Shown one piece after another: positions 1 through 5,171 of a stretch of DNA of 5,627 nucleotides. The stretch is from assembly GCA_020444775.1 (NCBI GenBank), contig JAGRHX010000942.1, positions 1 to 5,627 on the forward strand, given 5' to 3'. This stretch comes from Gammaproteobacteria bacterium. GTDB taxonomy: Bacteria > Pseudomonadota > Gammaproteobacteria > HK1. Every line of letters starts with the position of its first letter. Position 1 is the stretch's first letter. Made by a program: the position numbers and the translations under genes. The notes below the pieces were generated by a model. It was not told the DNA's origin. It was given only the letters and a program-made list of their open reading frames with translations, and did no database searches.

Positions 1-1061
1 CGCTCGTAGTCTCGCGCCACTGCCACTTGCAGCAAGTAGGCGTCCACGTGGTGGGCGTGGGGCGCGAGATTGGCCTCGAGACGGCGCCAAAGGTCCCCGG
101 CGCGCTGCGCTGAGTCGTTGCCGCGCGGCAGCCGGAGCGTGAGCAGCCGGTCGCCGCCCCGCGAGAACGCGGTCACGACCTCGGAGAGGAAGCGGCTCTC
201 CCGCCGGATCTCGCAGCCTGCCAGATCGATCCGCACCGCGAACGGACGCCACCAGCGGCGGCCGGCGACCCAGAATTTGGCACCGCCTTCGTCGCCGCCC
301 GCATGGGCGAGCGACCCGACCATGTGGGAGCGGATCGCCGAAAAGCCGCGCACTTTCCCCGCCGCGCACCGGACTGCCCAGTCGATCGACGTGTGGGCGG
401 GAAGGCGGCGGCTCAGCGCGATGTCTTCATCGACGGTGCAATTGAGGGGCAACCCCGATTGCGCCCTGCCTTCGTCGCCGCGATTGAGCAGCAGCCACCA
501 GGCGCTGCGCAGCCGGCGAAAGACCCGCGGCATCAAGATCCAGAGGGCGATGAGCAGCACCGTGAAGACCGCGAGCGCGAGCACCGGGCTGGCGGCGATC
601 AGGGCGACGCCGCCGACCACCCCGGCGTCCTCCGCCAGGCTGACGGCGATGTTTGAGGCGGGTTCGGGCGAGTGGTTGATCGCTACGCGGGTGCCGGCTT
701 TGGCGGCGTGGGTCGTCGCCGCCGCGCCGCCCGCGAGCAGCGCGACCACCACCTGGAAGACCGGCTGGGTCTCGCCGACGGCCTGCAGCCCGATCAAGAT
801 CGCGCCCGCCGGGCGGACCACGGTGTGGACGACGTCCCAGAGCGAATCGCCCCACGGCACCTTGTCGGCGAAGAACTCGACGCAGTACATGAAACCCGCG
901 GCAAGCAGCACCAACGGGTCCATCAACACGTGCAGCTCCGGAGGCAACTGGATGTGACCTGCGAGCCCCATCAGGCCGAGCATCAGCACCGCCGCATAGA
1001 GATTGATTCCGCTGGCCCAGGCGACGCCCATGGTCAGCGCGATGATTTCAACAGCTTGCAT
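1..1061 (-). CDS. DUF4126 domain membrane protein, partial (C-terminal end off the left edge)
   Basis: The minus strand is open from an ATG at 1061 to the window edge, giving 353 visible residues with no stop. The N-terminal part looks like the DUF4126 integral membrane family: it opens MQAVEIIALTMGVAWASGIN, carries the FADKVPWGDSLWDVVHTVVR stretch near residues 64-83, and has hydrophobic segments near residues 5-33, 48-63, 85-112 and 145-176. A soluble basic and polar tail follows, from about residue 178 to at least 353 (RVFRRLRSAWW, then a likely beta-rich part around FWVAGRRWWRPFAVRIDL at 263-280). The start is favoured by a good ribosome binding site 8 bases upstream. The family's function is unknown, so none is given here. 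The gene is divergent from mnmA. The family call is by recognition of motifs; the tail has no assignment from me. Confidence 0.85.
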   Translation of the reverse strand, partial: MQAVEIIALTMGVAWASGINLYAAVLMLGLMGLAGHIQLPPELHVLMDPLVLLAAGFMYCVEFFADKVPWGDSLWDVVHTVVRPAGAILIGLQAVGETQPVFQVVVALLAGGAAATTHAAKAGTRVAINHSPEPASNIAVSLAEDAGVVGGVALIAASPVLALAVFTVLLIALWILMPRVFRRLRSAWWLLLNRGDEGRAQSGLPLNCTVDEDIALSRRLPAHTSIDWAVRCAAGKVRGFSAIRSHMVGSLAHAGGDEGGAKFWVAGRRWWRPFAVRIDLAGCEIRRESRFLSEVVTAFSRGGDRLLTLRLPRGNDSAQRAGDLWRRLEANLAPHAHHVDAYLLQVAVARDYE

Positions 1062-1069
1062 GTCCACAG

Positions 1070-1074
1070 CCTCC
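1070..1074 (-). promoter_or_regulatory. Shine-Dalgarno site of the DUF4126 gene
   Basis: On the minus strand GGAGG lies 8 bases before the ATG at 1061. It is the only strong Shine-Dalgarno match before a gene start in this window, and it fixes that start. mnmA, hflD and amiB have no comparable site. Confidence 0.75.
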
Positions 1075-1090
1075 GGCGATGTGCACAATT

Positions 1091-1117
1091 GATCCGAGCA
1101 GTCGGCGATCCGAGCAG
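1091..1117. repeat. 11-bp direct repeat upstream of the DUF4126 gene
   Basis: GATCCGAGCAG occurs at 1091-1101 and again at 1107-1117, a 16-base period, 30 to 56 bases before the DUF4126 start. The position would suit an operator for a regulator binding as a direct-repeat pair, but nothing identifies one. It may also be a chance or slippage duplication. Confidence 0.5.
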
Positions 1118-1245
1118 CAGGTCGTGGGGCTGCATACCCGAACCGCACTACCGAGCACTCGTGAGCCCGAGCGTGAGCTCAGATCCTAGCTTGGGCGTCG
1201 CGGCCAGACGTTCAAGCGGCACGCAGCGCCAGACGTGAAAGGTTT

Positions 1246-1274
1246 ACAATACTTGACCTCGGGCCCACTGTCGG
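1246..1274 (-). promoter_or_regulatory. Possible sigma70-type promoter, minus strand
   Basis: Read on the minus strand, CCGACA (1269-1274) and TATTGT (1246-1251) are separated by exactly 17 bases, each matching 4 of 6 consensus positions. It would fire toward the DUF4126 gene and leave a leader of about 180 bases. The same small AT-rich patch reads TACAAT on the plus strand at 1245-1250, a possible -10 box for mnmA, but with no convincing -35 partner. This is a weak call on either strand. Confidence 0.25.
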
Positions 1275-1442
1275 GGCGCTCGAGGTTGGGTTCGTCCCGG
1301 GCGCCGGGCCGCCGAGGGACCTCCCTGGGCCCGTCTCTGGGACCACCGACATCCAGGGTAGCGCGTGCGTGAAGGCGCCCGATCGATCTGCTCGATCCGG
1401 ATGCTCGGTAGCCAAGGTCTGGATCTCGTGACTCGAAGGCCT

Positions 1443-1469
1443 TCCGACCCGAAATCCTCCGGGTTCGGA
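1443..1469. other. Hairpin next to the tandem array
   Basis: TCCGACCCG (1443-1451) can pair with CGGGTTCGGA (1460-1469) to give a 9-bp stem with one bulged base and an 8-base loop. Its left arm overlaps the 10-bp palindrome GAAGGCCTTC at 1435-1444. No T-run follows on either strand, so it is not a typical intrinsic terminator. It ends only three bases before the first copy of the 18-bp repeat. Confidence 0.45.
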
Positions 1470-1472
1470 CAT

Positions 1473-1580
1473 CCCGGACTCGAGATGTCATCCCGGACTC
1501 GAGATATCTCCCGGACTCGAGATATCTCCCGGACTCGAGATATCTCCCGGACTCGAGATATCTCCCGGACTCGAGATATC
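1473..1580. repeat. 18-bp palindrome-rich tandem repeat array upstream of mnmA
   Basis: The unit CCCGGACTCGAGATATCT is repeated exactly at 1492-1509, 1510-1527, 1528-1545 and 1546-1563, with a further copy at 1564-1580 that lacks only its last base. A diverged 19-base copy lies at 1473-1491. Each unit holds the palindromes CCGG and CTCGAG, and the 10-bp palindrome GAGATATCTC spans each junction, so there is a regular ladder of dyads 18 bp apart. The array ends 29 bases before the mnmA ATG. It could be a variable-number minisatellite or a multi-site operator; the near-perfect identity points to recent expansion. No protein product is claimed, although an 18-bp unit keeps every frame open. Confidence 0.95.
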
Positions 1581-1609
1581 AATGTAGCCGCAACCGAATT
1601 CACCTACAG

Positions 1610-2854
1610 ATGAGCGACCAGGAACGCACCGAGGCAATGGATCGCGAGACGCCCGGGATCGACCGGGCCTGCGCCGATATCGGGCCCGCACAGTGCCCCG
1701 CCAACCGCATCGTCGTCGGTCTGTCCGGTGGCGTGGATTCGGCGGTCGCCCTGATGCTGCTCAAGCGCGAGCACCCGCGGATCGAGGCCCTGTTCATGAA
1801 GAACTGGGAAGAGGACGACGACGCCGAGTACTGCAGCGCGTCACAGGATCTGGCCGACGCCGAACGAATCTGCGCGCATCTGGACGTGCCGCTGCGCACG
1901 GTCAACTTCTCCTACGAGTACTGGCAGGACGTGTTCGCACACTTCCTGGCCGAGCATCGGCGCGGTCGCACGCCCAATCCGGACCTGCTGTGCAACAAGG
2001 AGATCAAATTCAAGGCATTTCACGAGTACGCGCAGGATCTGGGGTTCGACACGGTCGCCACCGGGCACTACGCGCGACTCGGCTACGAGGACGGCGAATA
2101 CCGTTTGCTCAAGGGTGCGGATCCGGCCAAGGACCAGAGCTACTTCCTGGCCCTGCTCGACCAGACACAGCTCGCGCGCGCTTGCTTTCCAATCGGACAC
2201 CTGCGCAAGCAGGCGCTGCGCGATCTGGCGCGGGCGCATGCGCTGCCGGTGCACGACAAGCGTGACAGCACCGGGATCTGCTTCATCGGCGAGCGTCCGT
2301 TCCGCGACTTCCTGGCCCGCTACATGCGCAAGACCCCTGGACCAATCCGCAATGTCGACGACGACTGCCAGGTCGGCGAGCACATCGGCCTGCCCTACTA
2401 CACGATCGGCCAGCGGCAGGGCCTGGGCATCGGCGGTCGGGCAGCAGGCAGCGGCCTGCCGTGGTACGTGGTCGACAAGAGACAGGCTGACAACACCCTG
2501 CTGGTGGCGCAGGGCGGCGATCATCCAGCACTGCTGGACGATGTGCTGGTCGCCAGCCGTCCGCACTGGATTGCCTCCCGAGCACCGACACTACCGTTAC
2601 GCTGCAGCGCGCGGATACGCTATCGCCAACCGGATCAGGCCTGTGTGGTCGAACACCTGCAAGACTCGAACGAGAATAGCGACGAGAGCGCCGCGCTGCG
2701 GGTGCGCTTCGATCGGCCGCAGCGGGCCATCACACCGGGTCAGGCGGTGGTCTTCTACCAGGGCGACACGTGTCTGGGCGCGGCCACCATCGAGCAGGCG
2801 GGTGCGCGTGCTGCTGAGTCGATACGTCCCGCCATGGCTGCGCGACCGGCGTGA
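1610..2854 (+). CDS. mnmA: tRNA 2-thiouridine(34) synthase MnmA
   Basis: MnmA transfers sulfur to C2 of the wobble uridine U34 in tRNAs for Lys, Glu and Gln, using ATP to adenylate the base and a persulfide relayed from IscS through the Tus proteins; it acts in the cytoplasm. The 414-residue product has the PP-loop SGGVDS at 39-44, the PNPDLLCNKEIKF motif at 122-134 with Asp125 and catalytic Cys128, and TGICFIGER at 221-229 with the second catalytic Cys224; GLPYYTIGQRQGLGIGG follows at 260-276. It is longer than the 368-residue E. coli protein through about 25 extra N-terminal residues, a polar insertion near 350-361 and a short tail. The start is uncertain: ATG 1610 has no Shine-Dalgarno site, and ATG 1637 (residue 10) has only a GAGG too close to it. 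No later ATG or GTG precedes the PP-loop. It is co-transcribed with hflD by overlap. Confidence 0.97.
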   Translation: MSDQERTEAMDRETPGIDRACADIGPAQCPANRIVVGLSGGVDSAVALMLLKREHPRIEALFMKNWEEDDDAEYCSASQDLADAERICAHLDVPLRTVNFSYEYWQDVFAHFLAEHRRGRTPNPDLLCNKEIKFKAFHEYAQDLGFDTVATGHYARLGYEDGEYRLLKGADPAKDQSYFLALLDQTQLARACFPIGHLRKQALRDLARAHALPVHDKRDSTGICFIGERPFRDFLARYMRKTPGPIRNVDDDCQVGEHIGLPYYTIGQRQGLGIGGRAAGSGLPWYVVDKRQADNTLLVAQGGDHPALLDDVLVASRPHWIASRAPTLPLRCSARIRYRQPDQACVVEHLQDSNENSDESAALRVRFDRPQRAITPGQAVVFYQGDTCLGAATIEQAGARAAESIRPAMAARPA

Positions 2855-3507
2855 GCGAGCCCGTCATCCGTGACCAGACCCTGGCCCTGGCCGGCCTGTT
2901 CCAGGCCCTGGTGCTGATCCAGCGCCTGGCGCGTCAGGGGCGCGCGCATCCATTGGAGGCCTTGCGGGCAAGTCTGGGCACCTTGCTGGTGCTGGACGCC
3001 CCGGATACCGAAGCGGTCTACGGGGGGCGCCAGAACCTGCGTCTTGGCCTGGACACACTCAAGCGTCAATTCGACACCGGACGCGGGGCGGAGGACGAGG
3101 AGCTGACCCGCTACGCGGCCGGTGTGCTCTATCTCGAACGTAGGTTCGCGCGTCAGTCCGGGACCGCCGCCGAGGTCAGTGATCTGCTTCGCGAGCTGGC
3201 CAGCGAGCATGGCTTCGCGACCGACCAGCCGGTACCGAGGCTGTTCGAGACCGATTGGACGGACCCGGCGATCATCGGCCGATTCGCCGATCTCTATGTC
3301 ACCCACATCAGTCCGCTCGGTCAGAAGATCCTGGTGCGCGGCGAGCCGGCCTATCTGCAGCCCACCCCCAACAGCAACCTGATCCGCGCGCTGTTGCTGG
3401 CGGCACTACGTTCGGTGGTGCTTTGGCGACAGCTCGGCGGCAGCCGCTGGCAGATGATGCTGAACCGGCGCCGTATCCAGCGCGCCCTATGGGCGCTGGC
3501 CGACTGA
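2851..3507 (+). CDS. hflD: High frequency lysogenization protein HflD (DUF489)
   Basis: The 218-residue protein matches the size of E. coli HflD (about 213). HflD is an all-helical protein found at the membrane; in E. coli it binds the phage lambda CII activator and so affects the lysis-lysogeny choice. Its normal cellular role is not settled. Family signatures visible here are LFQALVLIQRLARQG (16-30), a short GVLYLERRF helix (91-99), DLYVTHISPLGQKILVRG (147-164) and the C-terminal RALLLAALRSVVLWRQLGG (179-197). The GTG start overlaps the mnmA stop as GTGA, so translation is probably coupled; there is no clear Shine-Dalgarno site of its own. The gene ends in two successive stops (TGATGA). The mnmA-hflD order is typical of Gammaproteobacteria, but the purB that often follows is absent here. 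Confidence 0.95.
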   Translation: MSEPVIRDQTLALAGLFQALVLIQRLARQGRAHPLEALRASLGTLLVLDAPDTEAVYGGRQNLRLGLDTLKRQFDTGRGAEDEELTRYAAGVLYLERRFARQSGTAAEVSDLLRELASEHGFATDQPVPRLFETDWTDPAIIGRFADLYVTHISPLGQKILVRGEPAYLQPTPNSNLIRALLLAALRSVVLWRQLGGSRWQMMLNRRRIQRALWALAD

Positions 3508-3570
3508 TGAGCCGGACCGTCAGCATCGCCTGGCGGCCTCCCCTGTCGTGACCGGATCCGGCGGCCCGCT
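3508..3570. other. Convergent spacer between hflD and amiB
   Basis: Only 63 bases separate the two stop codons. They contain the perfect 10-bp palindrome CCGGATCCGG (3552-3561), and GCCGGA at 3511-3516 can pair with TCCGGC at 3557-3562 across a long loop. There is no T-run on either strand, so I cannot point to a standard bidirectional intrinsic terminator. Termination may be Rho-dependent or lie inside the opposing genes. Confidence 0.5.
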
Positions 3571-4872
3571 TCAGGAGTCGCTGGCGGGGATGGTCAACAC
3601 CTGTCCGATACGGACGGTATCGGTCTGCAGCTGATTGGAACGCTTCAGCTCGTTCAGCGGCACGCCATAGCGCGTGGCGATCTCGGACAGCGTGTCGCCA
3701 CGAGTGATGGTATGACGGCGCATTGCGAAGCGCGTGTCCGGCGGCGGATTGTCGACGAAGAACTCGCGGATGCCTCGCAACAAGGCCTTGGACAGCGCGT
3801 ACTGATAACGCGGCTCATTGAGACTGCGCTCGTCATTCGGATTGGACAGGAACGCGGTCTCGACCAGGATCGAAGGAATGTCAGGCGACTTGAGGACCAT
3901 GAAGCCGGCCCGCTCCACATGCCGCTTGTGGGTACGCCCGACTCGCTTGAGCTGATGCAGGATGCGTCCGGCGGCGTCGGTGCTGGCACTCAGGGTCGCG
4001 GTCTGGGACAGATCCAGCAGTACCGAGGCCAGCAGCTCGTCCTTGTCGTCCAGCGAGACCCCGCCAGCCAGATCGGCCGAGTTCTCCTGGGTCGCTAGCC
4101 AACGAGCCGCCTCGCTGCTGGCGCCGCGCCGTGACAATATGTAAACGGAGCTGCCGCGAACCCGATGGTCCCTGAACGCATCGGCGTGAATGGACACGAA
4201 CAGGTCCGCACCGTGGCCGCGCGCGATCTCCATACGCTCCCGCAAGCGCACGTAGTAGTCGCCGCTGCGGGTGAGCACAGCCCGCATACCCGGCTCGTTG
4301 TCGATGAGCTGCTTCAAGCGCTGCGCAATCGCGAACACCACCGACTTCTCACGCGTGCCGGAACGTCCGATCGCGCCCGGATCCTCACCACCGTGTCCCG
4401 GATCCAACGCTATCACCACATCACGACGCTCGCGAGCCGGGCTCGGCCCGGGCGCCGAAGGTGCGCTACCGATGGACTCCGGTTGCCGGCGCGGTTCGAA
4501 CAGGTCGATGACCAGCCGGTGGCCGTACTCGAGGCTGGGACGCAACAGGAAGCTACGCGGCCGCACGGCCCGCTTCACGTCCAGCACCACGCGCAGCGCG
4601 CCATTCTCGTGGCGCGCGGTCCGCACCCCCGAGACGAAGGTGTCGTCAGCCGCGACGCGTGGCAGATAGCCACTCAGCCGCGAATCGTGGATGTCCACGA
4701 CCACGCGCTCAGGGTTGGAGAGCACAAACAGACGGTGGGTGGCCTGCGCGCTCATGTCGAGCACGACCCGGGTGTGGTCGGGAGCCGGCCATATGCGAAC
4801 GCCCTCGACCTCGGTGACGGCCGAGGCGACGAAGGAAAACACCAGCAGAAATAGACCTGCACACGCTCGCAT
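3571..4872 (-). CDS. amiB: N-acetylmuramoyl-L-alanine amidase (AMIN, Amidase_3, LysM), AmiB type
   Basis: This zinc amidase cleaves the bond between N-acetylmuramic acid and the stem peptide in periplasmic peptidoglycan and splits the septum at division. The 433-residue product has a signal peptide (1-18, cleavage likely after ASA), an AMIN localisation domain (about 22-125), a Pro/Ser/Arg-rich linker (128-150), an Amidase_3 domain (152-372) and a C-terminal LysM (about 386-428, HTITRGDTLSEIATRYGVP). Zinc ligands and catalytic residues are visible: His160 in DPGHGG, Glu175 in REKSVV, His229 in SIHAD and Glu338 in ILVETAFLSN. The segment 252-300 (SEAARWLATQENSADLAGG onward) matches the regulatory helix region that, in E. 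coli AmiB, is relieved by EnvC. Domain order, length and the neighbouring tsaE favour AmiB over AmiA or AmiC. ATG 4872 is the only start that gives the signal peptide; it has no Shine-Dalgarno site. mutL, often next, is not here. Confidence 0.96.
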   Translation of the reverse strand: MRACAGLFLLVFSFVASAVTEVEGVRIWPAPDHTRVVLDMSAQATHRLFVLSNPERVVVDIHDSRLSGYLPRVAADDTFVSGVRTARHENGALRVVLDVKRAVRPRSFLLRPSLEYGHRLVIDLFEPRRQPESIGSAPSAPGPSPARERRDVVIALDPGHGGEDPGAIGRSGTREKSVVFAIAQRLKQLIDNEPGMRAVLTRSGDYYVRLRERMEIARGHGADLFVSIHADAFRDHRVRGSSVYILSRRGASSEAARWLATQENSADLAGGVSLDDKDELLASVLLDLSQTATLSASTDAAGRILHQLKRVGRTHKRHVERAGFMVLKSPDIPSILVETAFLSNPNDERSLNEPRYQYALSKALLRGIREFFVDNPPPDTRFAMRRHTITRGDTLSEIATRYGVPLNELKRSNQLQTDTVRIGQVLTIPASDS

Positions 4873-4903
4873 GGCTTGAAGTATGGCAGAACCGGAAGAT
4901 ATT

Positions 4904-4931
4904 TCTATATTAATCGAAGACTTATTGCAAA
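4904..4931 (-). promoter_or_regulatory. Candidate amiB promoter in an AT-rich island
   Basis: On the minus strand TTTGCA (4926-4931) and TATAGA (4904-4909) are separated by 16 bases, each matching 4 of 6 sigma70 positions. Transcription would start about 25 bases before the amiB ATG. The surrounding 4888-4960 is strikingly AT-rich compared with the rest of the window. With 299 bases between tsaE and amiB, a separate amiB promoter is expected. The assignment is by eye. Confidence 0.4.
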
Positions 4932-5048
4932 CTCCTCAACTGATACCTTTGATTTCTGCCCCGATCCGGGCGGCAAGCGCCCCGGGAGACGACCAGAAGT
5001 GCCCGGGCCAGGTGCCAGCCGGGCAGTGGCGGACCTCGGGGAGGAGCC

Positions 5049-5080
5049 GGGGAAGACCCGGGGAAGACCCGGGGAAGACC
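5049..5080. repeat. 11-bp tandem repeat (three copies)
   Basis: GGGGAAGACCC occurs at 5049-5059 and 5060-5070, followed by the nearly complete GGGGAAGACC at 5071-5080. It is purine-rich on the plus strand. It lies in the tsaE-amiB gap and is probably a slippage product. I see no function. Confidence 0.85.
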
Positions 5081-5122
5081 GATGGGACGATCTGGGAAGA
5101 GAACCGGGAGAATCGGGAGAAC

Positions 5123-5136
5123 GCCGCAAGCGCGGC
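5123..5136 (-). terminator. Weak candidate terminator hairpin after tsaE
   Basis: GCCGC (5123-5127) and GCGGC (5132-5136) can form a 5-bp GC stem with a 4-base loop, 36 bases past the tsaE stop. On the minus strand it is followed by a pyrimidine-rich stretch (GTTCTCCCGATTCTCCCGG) rather than a pure T-run. A second short dyad, CTCGC-CA-GCGAG, sits at 5141-5152. Either could slow polymerase, but neither is a textbook terminator. Confidence 0.2.
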
Positions 5137-5171
5137 TCGCCTCGCCAGCGAGCGGTCAGCGACTCAGCGAT

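Larger units (their letters stand above)
1062..1609. other. Divergent intergenic region between the DUF4126 gene and mnmA
   Basis: These 548 bases lie between two divergent gene starts and should hold the promoters of both. Apparent open frames cross it on both strands, but none has a recognisable protein, and several simply read through the 18-bp repeat. I looked for a tRNA cloverleaf and saw none; GGTTCGTCCC near 1287 has no matching arms. Sub-features are listed separately: an 11-bp direct repeat, a weak minus-strand promoter, a hairpin and the tandem array. The part from about 1140 to 1240 holds nothing else that I can support. Confidence 0.7.
4873..5171. other. Gap between tsaE and amiB
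   Basis: This 299-base stretch has two unlike halves: an AT-rich part (4888-4960) next to amiB, and a very GC-rich, purine-biased part (4961-5170) with short repeats. The octamer CCGGGAGA occurs at 4982-4989 and 5104-5111, with TCGGGAGA at 5113-5120; CAGCGA occurs at 5146, 5157 and 5165. Plus-strand frames starting at 4876 and 4883 are open but run head-on through tsaE, become low-complexity Arg/Gly/Pro after about 30 residues, and match nothing I recognise. Confidence 0.6.

Noticed and set aside
70..957. Long plus-strand open frame opposite the DUF4126 gene
   Set aside because: Its product is Arg/Ser/Pro-rich without any recognisable motif, while the opposite strand encodes a coherent membrane protein with a strong ribosome binding site. 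It is a high-GC antisense shadow.
1253..1258. TTGACC as a plus-strand -35 box for mnmA
   Set aside because: At 16 to 18 bases downstream the sequence is all GC-rich (around GGGGCGCTCG), with no -10 candidate.
1255..1345. tRNA gene, suggested by a GGTTCG-like stretch near 1287
   Set aside because: No acceptor stem, D-arm or anticodon arm can be assembled around it.
1473..1580. CRISPR array
   Set aside because: The repeats are contiguous 18-bp units with no unique spacers, and no cas gene is nearby.
1365..1613. Plus-strand open frame whose C-terminal half is a (RTRDIS)n peptide and whose stop overlaps the mnmA ATG as ATGA
   Set aside because: The overlap looks like translational coupling, but the peptide repeat follows simply from an 18-bp DNA repeat, the unit is open in several frames on both strands, the start is a GTG with no clear ribosome site, and the non-repeat part matches nothing known.
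1244..1691. Minus-strand open frames through the repeat, giving VREISR or GDISSP hexapeptide repeats
   Set aside because: They are alternative readings of the same tandem DNA repeat, with no recognisable domain or ribosome site.
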